Counted from the first letter of the stretch, positions 46,101 through 54,284 are shown. The stretch: DNA of 64,000 bases from Candidatus Accumulibacter propinquus (GCA_016714935.1 JADKBU010000003.1:186001-250000); one strand, 5' to 3'. Made by a program: numbers and translations. The notes: generated by a model from the letters alone, not told the origin.

Positions 46101-47317
46101 AACTGGTCTTCTCACGCACCACCGAACTCGCCGCCGCGCGCGACGCTGCCGAAGCCGCGAACCGCGCCAAGAGTGTCTTCCTGGCCAACATGAGTCACGA
46201 ACTGCGCACGCCGATGAACGGCATCATGGGCATGACCGAACTCGCGTTGCGCCATGCCACCGACCCCCGGCAGAGCAATTACCTGAGCAGGAGCCTGCAG
46301 GCCTCCCGGCATCTGCTGGACTTGATCAACGACATCCTCGACATCTCCCGGATCGAGGCTGATCGATTGACGCTGCACGACCAGGATTTTTCCTTCGTCC
46401 TGTTGCTCGGCGAAGTCCTGCAGATGATGGGCGAACAGGCCCGTGCCAAAGGTCTGCGCCTGTCCAGCGAGATCACCCCGACGCTGCCCGATCGCTGCTG
46501 TGGCGACGCCTTGCGCCTGAAACAGGTGTTGCTCAACCTGGTCGGCAACGCCGTCAAGTTTTCCGAGCGCGGAGAGATCGAGGTGCGTGCCGAAGTCATC
46601 GAAGAGGATAGCTGCAGCCTGTTGTTGCGTATCGAGGTGAGCGATCAGGGGATCGGCCTGACTCCCGAGCAACAGGCGCGACTGTTCCACGCCTTCACGC
46701 AGGCAGACGATTCCTTGACGCGGAAGTACGGCGGCAGCGGCCTCGGCCTGATCATCTCCCAGCGGCTGGCCAGGCTGATGGGTGGCGACGTGGGGGTGCG
46801 CAGCGAAGCCGGCGTCGGCAGTACCTTCTGGGTCACCACGCGCGTGAAAAGAGGGACCGCCATCTCTCTCCCCGAAATTCGCCCACCAGAGGCAACACCC
46901 CGAGAGCGATTGACGCGCGGCTGGCTCGGCACGCGCGTGTTGCTGGCCGAAGATGATCCGCTGACCCAGGAAGTGGTTCGCCTGTTGCTGGAAGACGCCG
47001 GCCTGGTGCTGGACGTGGTGAGCAATGGACAGGAAGCGGTCGAGCAGGCGCGTGCCTGCGACTACCGGCTGATTCTGATGGACGTGCAGATGCCGGTGAT
47101 GAGTGGGCTGGAAGCGAGCCGCTCGATTCGCCGACTGCCCGGGCTGTCAGCCATCCCGATTCTGGCCCTGACCGCCAATGCCTTCGACGAGGACCGCGAG
47201 CGTTGCCTGGCAGCCGGAATGAATGATCACATCACCAAGCCGACGGTTCCGGACGCGCTCTATGCGACGCTGCTGCGCTGGCTGCAGCAGGCGGGCGGGC
47301 AGGAGGTGAGCGCTTGA
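43172..47317 (+). CDS. Multi-PAS hybrid sensor histidine kinase
   Basis: A 1381-residue soluble sensor. After an N-terminal coiled-coil-like stretch (VYQVELEMQNDELRRIQGEL) come about seven PAS/PAC units (roughly 70-190, 195-315, 320-450, 455-580, 590-710, 715-840, 845-965). A coiled linker leads to HisKA with His near 1009 (FLANMSHELRTPMNG), an HATPase (NLVGNAVKFS, DQGIGLT, GGSGLGLII) and one receiver with Asp near 1303 (LILMDVQMPVMSG). There is no Hpt and no membrane helix. It probably integrates several redox or ligand cues and passes phosphate to a separate Hpt. GTG start with AGGAG. Neighbours give no target. Confidence 0.9.
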   Translation: MSTEDKSSDEQVLRSQAEAFLRKTTKHPDQVEAMSPAALQATLHDLRVYQVELEMQNDELRRIQGELEDARARYFDLYELAPIGFCTLSKKGLILEANLVAGTLVDVVRAALLKQPFSAFVLDQDQNSYYQYRKQLFDTGVRQVCELRMVKRDGTTFWAHLEGIVASDPWETTVCRIAISDNHERLRAEDALRQSAERFKAIADYTADWESWFGPDGKYLWVNPAVEKITGYSAQAVLAMPDFVSVLIAAEDRSAFRARFVSALGGSHGEDVDFRCQHKQGGQRWLAFSWQPIFDAHGKPLGTRVSGRDITDRKLAEEALAHSEALLNRAQRLSKVGGWEWDIEQQTMTWTAETYRLHGFTADCTAPGSPVLIEKSLACYRPEDRDTIVRAFRRCAEHGESYDIEVPFNSPNGSAKWVRTTAEALCHDERIVKVVGNIMDITERKQSEDALRESEAFKSVILNSVAAEIVVVDRNGVIRAANERWRGFSLENGVEPGKPVSNTEVGANYLAACATEGDSRSPHGGMNAGSGIRAVLDGALPSFSLEYPCHSPQRQRWFSMVVMPLGPDARDGVAITHTDISALKLAEQALAENEEHLRLFIRYAPVSLAMFDRDMRYLYASNHWLADYALGDRDLHGRSHYEIFPEIPEEWKAAHRRGLAGEILRSEGDRFERLDGSVQWERWEIRPWHDPHGHIGGIVIFSEDITANKEAERALAESEERLSLVLHGTQDGFWDWDLLRNTIFYSPRWWRMLGYANDPGESDPLLWRRLIHPDDLPQVDAAFTTAIASGTDGYEMEYRLRHQDGHYLNVVSRATILRDAQGKAVRVAGANRDVTARKHTENALREQEEFFRLIAENLEGFVAVLDVDGRRLYASPSYERLLGQREFRGTLSFDDIRPADRGRVVKAFRETVATGIGRYLEYGVMAADGSVRQMESRGGVIKDNAGRTTRVVVVSHDVTERKAAEAELEQHRHHLEQLVFSRTTELAAARDAAEAANRAKSVFLANMSHELRTPMNGIMGMTELALRHATDPRQSNYLSRSLQASRHLLDLINDILDISRIEADRLTLHDQDFSFVLLLGEVLQMMGEQARAKGLRLSSEITPTLPDRCCGDALRLKQVLLNLVGNAVKFSERGEIEVRAEVIEEDSCSLLLRIEVSDQGIGLTPEQQARLFHAFTQADDSLTRKYGGSGLGLIISQRLARLMGGDVGVRSEAGVGSTFWVTTRVKRGTAISLPEIRPPEATPRERLTRGWLGTRVLLAEDDPLTQEVVRLLLEDAGLVLDVVSNGQEAVEQARACDYRLILMDVQMPVMSGLEASRSIRRLPGLSAIPILALTANAFDEDRERCLAAGMNDHITKPTVPDALYATLLRWLQQAGGQEVSA

Positions 47318-47450
47318 TGGGTTGGAACTGATGCACGCGGCCTGGCGTGACCTGGGCAGGCCGCGCCCGTTGGTTGTGGAAGAACCAGAACCCGGCCGAC
47401 GACGCGTGGCGCCGGCCGGCTCCGCGTCGATCGGCTCTGCTTGAGACGAT

Positions 47451-48326
47451 CTAGGCCGCGGAACGGCGCCGCGGGCGCAGCCCCCCAGCCACGACGATGC
47501 CCAACGCCAGCAGGCCGAGGCTGGGCGGCTCGTCGACGTCAAACACAGGCCGCGCGGGCGGCATCAACGCGATGTCTGCGGCGACGGCCCCATTGGTGTG
47601 GAAAAGGCTGACCGTGCTCAGGTCGCGGTTGCCGCGCCAGATTTTCAGTCCTTCCTGAAAATACACATTGCCATCGCCGACCATGATGTTGGTGATGTTG
47701 CCGGTCCGGATCCCAAGCAGGTGCGAGGGGTTGGCCAGTTCGATCGCGACGATCTCGTCGCCGAAACTCTCGTAATACACATTGTTGTCGGCATCGACCG
47801 CCAGATCCGTTGGTGCGACACCATTGGTGTGGAAAAGGCTGACGCTCGAAAGATCCGCGTTGCCGACGAAGATTTTGATCCCGTCCTGGTAATACACCTT
47901 GCCGCCGGAAACCGAAATGTTGGTGATGTTACCGGTTCGAATGCCCAACAGGTGCGACGGGTTGGCCAATTCGATCGCCACGATTTCGGTGCCGAAACTT
48001 TCATAATACGCATTGCCGGCGACGTTGATCGCCAGATCTGTCGCCACCGCGCCGTTGGTGTGGAACAGCGAGGTGCTCGACAGGTTGGCATTGCCGGCGA
48101 AGATCTGCCTGCCATCCTGGTAGTAAACCGTGTCACCACCGACCGCAACGTTGCTGATGTTGCCGGTCTTGATTCCCAGCAGGAGCGACGGGTTGGCCAG
48201 GTCGATGGCGACGATTTCGCTTCCGGCGAAGGTTTCGTAATAGGCGCCGCCAAACGGCTCCGCCGTCGCCGCCGTGGCGAAGCCCACCAGGGTCAGCAGT
48301 GCGGTGAAGAGTCGATTCAGTTTCAT
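47451..48326 (-). CDS. PEP-CTERM-like exported repeat protein
   Basis: A 291-residue exported protein. Signal peptide residues 1-22, then three copies of a 77-78-residue repeat with blade-like composition: YYExF, EIVAIxLANPSxLLGIxTGNI, VYYQDG, LFHTNG. The C-terminus EPPSLGLLALGI...RPRRR is a hydrophobic helix plus Arg cluster like a PEP-CTERM sorting signal, with the canonical PEP degenerate (EPP). Such proteins are processed by exosortase and linked to extracellular matrix and floc formation. Start ATG at 48326 with AGGA upstream. A sigma-54-type promoter lies about 130 bp before it. No exosortase is in the window. Confidence 0.83.
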   Translation of the reverse strand: MKLNRLFTALLTLVGFATAATAEPFGGAYYETFAGSEIVAIDLANPSLLLGIKTGNISNVAVGGDTVYYQDGRQIFAGNANLSSTSLFHTNGAVATDLAINVAGNAYYESFGTEIVAIELANPSHLLGIRTGNITNISVSGGKVYYQDGIKIFVGNADLSSVSLFHTNGVAPTDLAVDADNNVYYESFGDEIVAIELANPSHLLGIRTGNITNIMVGDGNVYFQEGLKIWRGNRDLSTVSLFHTNGAVAADIALMPPARPVFDVDEPPSLGLLALGIVVAGGLRPRRRSAA

Positions 48327-48454
48327 GACGATATTCCTTGTTGTCTTGTTGATATCAGTCAACAGCGATCGCGGGCGGGCAGTCATCGTGGCATGACGTT
48401 ATTTGTCAGAAAGAAGCCAGAAGAGCGCAAATTCCTGTAGCGCTTTTCGGACCA

Positions 48455-48471
48455 AGCACAATTCGCGCCAG
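48455..48471 (-). promoter_or_regulatory. Candidate sigma-54 (RpoN) promoter of the PEP-CTERM gene
   Basis: The minus strand reads CTGGCGCGAATTGTGCT, matching the RpoN consensus yTGGCACGrnnnTTGCw at all but two positions and keeping the invariant GG and GC 10 bp apart. Predicted transcription would give a leader of about 115 nt before the ATG at 48326. RpoN control of PEP-CTERM genes through PrsK/PrsR is known in floc-forming betaproteobacteria. Confidence 0.6.
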
Positions 48472-48622
48472 AATTCAACACATGAAGTTAATTGATTGAT
48501 TTTATTGCATGCCCGATCAGCACCGCCAGTTTGCCGAACAAGCAGGCGGGGATCATCAGGAGCTTGTTGGCTCAAGGTGTAAAATATTCCGACAGCAGCG
48601 CCGTGCAGACGGGCGCCGCAGG

Positions 48623-48775
48623 TCAACCGTGGGTGTTGGCAGGGCGCCGTCGTGGCGCAGCGCTAAGCGAGTGGGTGAGTCTCTCCAGCAGCGCGAACAG
48701 CGTGTCGATGCTGAATCCGGCCAGGAACGCGACGCCAAAGGGAATCGAGGAAATTTGCGTCGCGCTGGTGCCGAC
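48623..48775 (-). pseudogene. Possible remnant of a membrane-protein gene
   Basis: A short minus-strand frame encodes ISSIPFGVAFLAGFSIDTL followed by FALLERLTHSLS, which resembles the final membrane helix and tail of an inner-membrane protein (type: FLAGYSV...FALLDRL). No matching N-terminal part exists upstream in the frame. It may be a decayed gene end; the call rests on sequence resemblance only. Confidence 0.35.
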
Positions 48776-48890
48776 ACCCGGCACCGAGAACCATGGGTGC
48801 AAAATTCCTGGCCATCGCTCTTGTCGATCGGCTTGACCGATGCTCCGGTTTCTTACAACAATCGAACTCTCCGCCCTCTGAAAGCCCGCA

Positions 48891-49346
48891 ATGATCGACC
48901 AGACCGTAGATGACTTCAGCCTGCCGGCAACCTCTGACCGGGCGTTCACTCTCTCTGCTTGCCGCGGGAGCATCGTCGTGCTTTATTTCTACCCCAAGGA
49001 CAGCACGCCGGGATGCACCACCGAGGCCCAGCAGTTCCGTGACCTGTACCCGCAGTTCGTCAAGGCCGGCGCAGTCGTCGTCGGCGTCTCACGTGACGGC
49101 ATCAAGTCGCACGAGAACTTCAAGGCCAGGCAGAACCTGCCATTCGACCTGCTCGCCGATACCGAAGAGTTGCTGTGCGCCCGCTTTGCGGTGATCAAGA
49201 TGAAGTCGATGTACGGGAAACAGGTGCGTGGCATCGAACGCAGCACCTTCGTCATTGACCGCCAAGGGGTCTTGCGGCGCGAATGGCGCGCCGTGAAAGT
49301 GGCCGGCCACGCACAGGCAGTGCTGGATTTCCTCGCCCAGCTGTGA
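48891..49346 (+). CDS. bcp: Thioredoxin-dependent peroxiredoxin (Bcp/PrxQ family)
   Basis: A 151-residue peroxiredoxin reducing peroxides in the cytoplasm. The peroxidatic Cys lies in YPKDSTPGCTTEAQQFRD (residue about 42). The position five residues later, where E. coli Bcp has its resolving Cys, is Gln, so this is a one-Cys-like variant or uses another Cys such as that in ELLCARF. The FVIDRQGVLRREW strand is typical. It ends 26 bp before the PIN-PhoH gene and is probably co-transcribed. Confidence 0.93.
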   Translation: MIDQTVDDFSLPATSDRAFTLSACRGSIVVLYFYPKDSTPGCTTEAQQFRDLYPQFVKAGAVVVGVSRDGIKSHENFKARQNLPFDLLADTEELLCARFAVIKMKSMYGKQVRGIERSTFVIDRQGVLRREWRAVKVAGHAQAVLDFLAQL

Positions 49347-49372
49347 CCCACCCTCACCCGGAAAGCGCTCGA

Positions 49373-50800
49373 ATGCCCCACACACCCGCAATCGGCGCCG
49401 ACAACGACGTTGCCGCCAAGGCCAGCAAGCTCTTCGTCCTCGACACCAATGTCCTGATGCACGACCCGACCAGTGTCTATCGCTTCGAGGAGCACGATGT
49501 CTTCCTGCCGATCATGACCCTGGAAGAGCTCGACGACCACAAGAAGGGCGTATCGGAAATCGCCCGCAATGCCCGCCAGGTGACACGTACCCTGGACGAG
49601 ATCGTCACCAGCGTGGATGCGGCCATCGACCAGGGCATCGAACTCTTCGGGCCTTCCCGCAGGCTGGCCAGCGGCCGTCTGTTCCTGCAGACCGAAGCCA
49701 TCACCGGCGACCTGCCGGCAGGATTGCCGACCGCCAAGGTCGACAATCAGATTCTGGCAGTCGTCATCCACCTGCAACGGCGACATCCGGAGCGTCCGGT
49801 AATCCTCGTCTCCAAGGACATCAACATGCGCATCAAGGCCCGCGCACTCGGGCTGCAGGCGCAGGACTACTTCAACGACAAGGTCCTCGAAGACAGCGAC
49901 CTCCTGTACACCGGCATGCGCGAACTGGGCTCCGACTTCTGGGACCAATGCGGCCACGACGTCGAATCCCGGAAGAAGGACGGCCGCATACGCTACCGAC
50001 TCAACGGGCCCCTCTGCGCACAGTTGCTGGTCAACCAGTTCCTCTACCAGGAGGGGGAAAAACCCTTGCAGGCCATCGTCCGTGAAGTTTCCGAGACGAC
50101 GGCCGAGATCGAGACGCTGACCGACCATACGCATCCCAAGAACAATACCTGGGGAATCACGGCGCGCAACCGCGAGCAGAACTTCGCCCTCAACCTGCTG
50201 ATGAATCCGGAAGTCGATTTCGTCACCCTGCTCGGCCAGGCCGGTACCGGCAAGACGCTGCTGACCCTGGCGGCCGGACTGACCCAGGTGCTCGAAGGCA
50301 AACGCTACAGCGAGATCATCATGACCCGCGTCACCGTGCCCGTTGGCGAGGACATCGGCTTCCTGCCGGGGACCGAAGAGGAAAAGATGGGCCCCTGGAT
50401 GGGCGCCCTTGAAGACAACCTCGAGGTACTCAACAAGAGCGACGAGGACGCCGGCGATTGGGGTCGTGCAGCCACTCGTGATCTGATTCACCACCGGATC
50501 AAGATCAAATCGCTGAACTTCATGCGCGGTCGCACCTTCCTCAACAAGTTTCTGATCATCGACGAGGCGCAGAATCTGACACCCAAGCAGATGAAGACCC
50601 TGATCACCCGCGCCGGCCCCGGCACCAAGGTCATCTGTCTCGGCAACATTGCGCAGATCGATACGCCCTATCTCACCGAAGGCAGCTCTGGACTGACCTA
50701 CGTCGTCGACCGTTTCAAGGGATGGAAACACGCCGGGCACATCACCCTGCAACGTGGCGAGCGCTCCCGCCTCGCCGACTACGCCGCTGAAGTGCTATAA
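49373..50800 (+). CDS. PIN-PhoH fusion ATPase/ribonuclease (PhoH2/YlaK-like)
   Basis: A 475-residue protein with an N-terminal PIN ribonuclease domain (LDTNVLMHDP with acidic catalytic residues, residues about 20-160) and a C-terminal PhoH ATPase (Walker A LGQAGTGKTLLTLA near 265; Walker B FLIIDEAQNLT). PhoH2 proteins unwind and cleave RNA in other bacteria. GGAAAG precedes the ATG at 49373; the frame upstream overlaps bcp. A strong terminator follows. Confidence 0.92.
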   Translation: MPHTPAIGADNDVAAKASKLFVLDTNVLMHDPTSVYRFEEHDVFLPIMTLEELDDHKKGVSEIARNARQVTRTLDEIVTSVDAAIDQGIELFGPSRRLASGRLFLQTEAITGDLPAGLPTAKVDNQILAVVIHLQRRHPERPVILVSKDINMRIKARALGLQAQDYFNDKVLEDSDLLYTGMRELGSDFWDQCGHDVESRKKDGRIRYRLNGPLCAQLLVNQFLYQEGEKPLQAIVREVSETTAEIETLTDHTHPKNNTWGITARNREQNFALNLLMNPEVDFVTLLGQAGTGKTLLTLAAGLTQVLEGKRYSEIIMTRVTVPVGEDIGFLPGTEEEKMGPWMGALEDNLEVLNKSDEDAGDWGRAATRDLIHHRIKIKSLNFMRGRTFLNKFLIIDEAQNLTPKQMKTLITRAGPGTKVICLGNIAQIDTPYLTEGSSGLTYVVDRFKGWKHAGHITLQRGERSRLADYAAEVL

Positions 50801-50815
50801 TTTTCTGGACGTTAT

Positions 50816-50850
50816 CGGGCCGTGTCTTGTGACACGGCCCGGTCGTTTTT
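50816..50850 (+). terminator. Rho-independent terminator after the PIN-PhoH gene
   Basis: CGGGCCGTGTC-TTGT-GACACGGCCCG forms a perfect 11-bp stem with a 4-nt loop and is followed by GTCGTTTTT. It is the best terminator in the window and separates bcp-phoH from the transglutaminase-like gene. Confidence 0.92.
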
Positions 50851-50911
50851 GGCCACCGATCCGTGCTGCCGGCTCCGTGCGATAAGGATCCTACGCTTAC
50901 CGGAGAGTCGA

Positions 50912-52216
50912 TTGAAACGACGCGATTTCCTTGCTGCTTCTGCGCTGCTTTCGCTGCTGGTCCCTTCGTCGGCGCTCGCCGCCAACAAAAAGAAGGCTGC
51001 CGCCCCCACTGCCGCCAAGCCGGTAGCCAAGGGCGCGTCCAAAGTCGCAGCCGGCAAGGCCAGCCCCAAAGCGACCGCAACGAAATCCAGCGGCAGGGCC
51101 AGCGCGAGACGAGGCGGCAGGCACACCTACCGGCCAGTCGTCGAAACACCAGCCACCCCTCCCGCTGCTGCGGCGAGCCCGCCGCCCGCCGCACTCGAGC
51201 CACGCAACGCCATCAGCCTGCCGGACGAGCCACTGCCGCAATGGCGCACTTACGACATTACCTCGACCATCACGCTCAACCATGTCAAAGGCAAGGTGCG
51301 GATATGGTTGCCGCTGGCGCAATACAAGGACACGCTCTGGCAACGTTCGCTCGGCCACAGCTGGCGAGGCAATTTTGACAGCGCCGGCATCTACCGTGAC
51401 CCGGTGGCCGAGATGGAAGTCTTCTACGCCGACTGGAAGGATGGTGCCGTCACACCGCAACTGCAACTGGTCAGTCAGGTGGCGAAACAGGATCGCCATT
51501 TCGATATCACCCGACGCGGCAGCATCGCCGAACGTGGCGAAGTGCTTCGTCGCTGCCTGCAATCCACCAACCTGGTCCCGACCGATGGACTGGTGCGCCG
51601 TACCGCCGAGCGGGCGATTGGTCGCATCAAGGATCCGGTAGCGCAGGGCAAGGCGATCTACGACTGGGTGGTGGAGAACACCGTATTCGAGTCATCGCAA
51701 AGCGGCATCGGCAGAGGCGATGTCGAAGCCATGCTCGATAGCGGGCAGTTGAGCGGCAAGAGTGCCGACATCGCCCTGCTGTTCGTCGGCCTGTGCCGAT
51801 CGATCGGCATTCCGGCACGTCCGGTATTCGGGCTGCGGGTCGACAGCTCGCGACTGTTTTCGGGACTTGGCGCGACCGGCAACCTGCGCGTCCAGCAGCA
51901 CTGTCGCGCGGAATTCTACACCCCCGGTTATGGCTGGATTCCGGTCGATCCTGCCGATGTCCGCAAGGCCATCCAGGACGAACGCCTGAGCAGCGGCGAT
52001 GCAAAACTGGTCGTTCTCAGGAAGCTGCTGTTTGGTTTCTGGGAGATGAACTGGATCGCGTACAACGCCGCCCAGGACGTCAAGCTGCATGGCGCCAGCG
52101 GCGGCCCACTGCCCTTCCTGGTCTTGCCGCAGGCGGAGGCCGCGGGCGCCCGTTTCGACAGCACGGACACCCACCGCTGCAGCTACCTGGTCAACGCCAG
52201 CCGCGTCGACGGCTGA
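50912..52216 (+). CDS. Tat-exported transglutaminase-like protein with Ser in place of the catalytic Cys
   Basis: A 434-residue protein. The N-terminus KRRDFLAASALLSLL is a twin-arginine signal; residues about 25-95 are Ala/Pro/Lys-rich linker. The transglutaminase-like core spans about 200-390: GKSADIALLFVGLCRSIGIPAR, HCRAEFY (His near 330) and IPVDPADV (Asp near 346). Relatives usually carry GKCxD at the first motif, so Ser near 284 replaces the nucleophile. It may be a non-catalytic binding protein or use Ser. Start is TTG at 50912 with GGAGAG at 7-nt spacing. It ends 24 bp before the convergent dnaB stop. Confidence 0.8.
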   Translation: MKRRDFLAASALLSLLVPSSALAANKKKAAAPTAAKPVAKGASKVAAGKASPKATATKSSGRASARRGGRHTYRPVVETPATPPAAAASPPPAALEPRNAISLPDEPLPQWRTYDITSTITLNHVKGKVRIWLPLAQYKDTLWQRSLGHSWRGNFDSAGIYRDPVAEMEVFYADWKDGAVTPQLQLVSQVAKQDRHFDITRRGSIAERGEVLRRCLQSTNLVPTDGLVRRTAERAIGRIKDPVAQGKAIYDWVVENTVFESSQSGIGRGDVEAMLDSGQLSGKSADIALLFVGLCRSIGIPARPVFGLRVDSSRLFSGLGATGNLRVQQHCRAEFYTPGYGWIPVDPADVRKAIQDERLSSGDAKLVVLRKLLFGFWEMNWIAYNAAQDVKLHGASGGPLPFLVLPQAEAAGARFDSTDTHRCSYLVNASRVDG

Positions 52217-52240
52217 GCACACCCTGCCCGGCGCGCCGGC

Positions 52241-53686
52241 TCAGTACGAGCCAGGATTGGCAAAATTCTCGAAGCGGGTGTACTCCCCGAGGAATGTCAG
52301 GCGAGTCGTACCGATCGGGCCGTTGCGCTGCTTGCCGATGATGATCTCGGCAACGCCTTTGTCCGGCGTGTCCGGGTTGTAGACCTCGTCACGATAGATG
52401 AACATGATCACATCGGCGTCCTGTTCGATGGCTCCCGACTCGCGCAGGTCCGACATCACCGGCCGCTTGTTCGGCCGTTGTTCCAGCGAGCGGTTGAGTT
52501 GCGAGAGCGCCATCAAGGGCACACCCAACTCCTTTGCCAGTCCTTTCAGCGAACGCGAAATCTCGGAAATTTCGGTGGCCCGGTTCTCGCCGTGCGAGGT
52601 TGCGGACATCAACTGCAGATAGTCGATGACGATCAACCCGAGTTTGCCGCACTGGCGGTGCAGACGGCGGGCCCGCGCCCGGAGATCGATCGGGTTGAGT
52701 GCCGGCGTCTCGTCGATGTAGATTGGCGCCTCATGCATCTTGCCCAGGGCAAAGGACAGGCGCGACCACTCGTCATCATTGAGGCGGCCGGTGCGGACGC
52801 GATGCGCATCGAGCCGGCCGACCGAGGACAGCATGCGCATCGCGAGCTGGGTACCGCCCATCTCCATCGAAAAAATGGCTACCGGCAAACCGACTTCGAT
52901 CGCCACGTGCTCGGCAATGTTGAGCGCAAACGAGGTCTTCCCCATCGACGGCCGGCCGGCGACGATCAACAGATCTCCGCCCTGCAGGCCCGAGGTTTTC
53001 GAGTCCAGATCGTGATAACCGCTCGGCACGCCGGTAATGTCCGAGGGATTGTCGCGATCGTGTAGTTCCTGGATGCGCTCGACCACCTGGGTCAACAGCG
53101 GGTTGATGTGCACGAAGCCGCTCTGATGGCGAAAGCCACCTTCGGCAATCGCAAAGACCTTCGCCTCGGCTTCATCGAGCAGGGTTTTCGGATCGCGTCC
53201 GAGTGGATTGAGTGCACTGCCGGCGATCTCGTCGCCGGCGGTCACCAGTTGGCGCAGAATCGCCCGTTCGCGAACGATCTCCGCGTAGCGCCGGATATTC
53301 GCCGCCGACGGGGTGTTGGCCGCAAGTTCGCCGAGATAGGCCAGCCCGCCGGTATCCTTGCCCTCCCCGGCCTGGTCCAGGCTTTCGGCGACCGTCACCG
53401 CGTCGGCCGGTTTGCCGCGTTCGAGCAGTTTACGGATCTGGCGATAGATGCGCTTGTGCTCGTCCCGATAGAAATCGCCTTCCGACATCACATCGGCGAT
53501 CTTGTCGAAGGCAGCGTTGTCGAGCAACAAGCCGCCGAGTACCGACTGCTCGGCCTCGATCGAATGCGGCGGCACGCGTAGTTCGGACAGCGCGGGGTCA
53601 GCCTGCGGATTCCTTTCGCGCCGCGCGCCACGACCGTTCGCACGTTGCACATTCTCGGAGTTGAAGGAATCGAAGGGCTTGACCAT
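52241..53686 (-). CDS. dnaB: Replicative DNA helicase
   Basis: A 481-residue hexameric helicase that unwinds the replication fork. The N-terminal collar domain contains HSIEAEQSVLGGLLLD; the RecA-like motor has Walker A GRPSMGKTS and VIDYLQLM as Walker B, with SQLNRSLE and GAIEQDADV as later motifs. No intein interrupts the Walker region. The N-terminal 35 residues are Arg/Asn-rich extension. It follows rpsF-priB-rpsR-rplI on the same strand but after a terminator, so it likely has its own promoter. Confidence 0.97.
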   Translation of the reverse strand: MVKPFDSFNSENVQRANGRGARRERNPQADPALSELRVPPHSIEAEQSVLGGLLLDNAAFDKIADVMSEGDFYRDEHKRIYRQIRKLLERGKPADAVTVAESLDQAGEGKDTGGLAYLGELAANTPSAANIRRYAEIVRERAILRQLVTAGDEIAGSALNPLGRDPKTLLDEAEAKVFAIAEGGFRHQSGFVHINPLLTQVVERIQELHDRDNPSDITGVPSGYHDLDSKTSGLQGGDLLIVAGRPSMGKTSFALNIAEHVAIEVGLPVAIFSMEMGGTQLAMRMLSSVGRLDAHRVRTGRLNDDEWSRLSFALGKMHEAPIYIDETPALNPIDLRARARRLHRQCGKLGLIVIDYLQLMSATSHGENRATEISEISRSLKGLAKELGVPLMALSQLNRSLEQRPNKRPVMSDLRESGAIEQDADVIMFIYRDEVYNPDTPDKGVAEIIIGKQRNGPIGTTRLTFLGEYTRFENFANPGSY

Positions 53687-53760
53687 GAGGAATCCTTCAG
53701 GAGAACGAGTTGGGCTGCGAGTTTAGCGCGCCCAGGAACGAGATACCGGCAAGCGAACGC

Positions 53761-53788
53761 AAAAAAGCCTTGCCCGCGGGCAAGGCTT
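53761..53788 (-). terminator. Rho-independent terminator after rplI
   Basis: AAGCCTTGCCC (53765-53775) pairs with GGGCAAGGCTT (53778-53788), and on the minus strand the stem runs into TTTTTT. It lies 38 bp past the rplI stop and separates the ribosomal operon from dnaB. Confidence 0.88.
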
Positions 53789-53825
53789 CCTCTTCGGCGC
53801 CGGAAAGCGACGCCGAATCCAGCAC

Positions 53826-54284
53826 CTAAATCTTCAGCTGTTCGACGACCACTGCCACCGTAATCGTCGCCATGACGTCGCTGTGCAGGGCCACTTGCAA
53901 CTGGCTCTCACCGATCATCTTGAGCGGACCGGCGGGCATGCGCACGGCAGACTTTTCGATTGCAAAACCGAGCGCCTGCAGGCCATCCGCGACGTCGAAA
54001 TTGGTGACCGAGCCAAACAGACGGCCATCCACGCCAGCCTTGCGCGCGATCCTGACCACGGCGCCGCCAAGTTTTTCCGCGTAGGCCTGCGCAGCCGTCA
54101 GTTTCTCGGCGGCCGCGTTCTCGAGCTCGACTCGCTTGACTTCGAACTCTTTCAGGGCCGCCGGCGTCGCACGCTTGGCCTTGCCCTTCGGGATCAGGAA
54201 GTTGCGCGCGTAACCATCTTTCACCTTGAGCAGGTCACCGAGGTTCCCGAGGTTGGCGACCTTTTCCATCAGAATGATTTGCAT
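53826..54284 (-). CDS. rplI: 50S ribosomal protein L9
   Basis: A 152-residue L9 with the N-terminal MQIILMEKVANLGNLGD and GYARNFLIPKGKA RNA-binding part, a connecting helix and the C-terminal domain. Of two nearby ATGs, the one at 54284 has GAGG at 8-nt spacing and gives the normal MQIIL start. It is the last gene of the rpsF operon. Confidence 0.97.
   Translation of the reverse strand: MQIILMEKVANLGNLGDLLKVKDGYARNFLIPKGKAKRATPAALKEFEVKRVELENAAAEKLTAAQAYAEKLGGAVVRIARKAGVDGRLFGSVTNFDVADGLQALGFAIEKSAVRMPAGPLKMIGESQLQVALHSDVMATITVAVVVEQLKI

Larger units (their letters stand above)
48327..48890. other. Intergenic region upstream of the PEP-CTERM gene and bcp
   Basis: About 560 bp without an intact gene. 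It holds the sigma-54-like promoter (48455-48471) and leader of the PEP-CTERM gene, and on the minus strand a stretch (48623-48775) resembling the end of a membrane protein. The bcp promoter was not located. Confidence 0.5.

Noticed and set aside
50796..50801. TATAAT at the end of the PIN-PhoH gene as a promoter
   Set aside because: It includes the stop codon, has no -35 partner, and transcription from it would meet the strong terminator at once.
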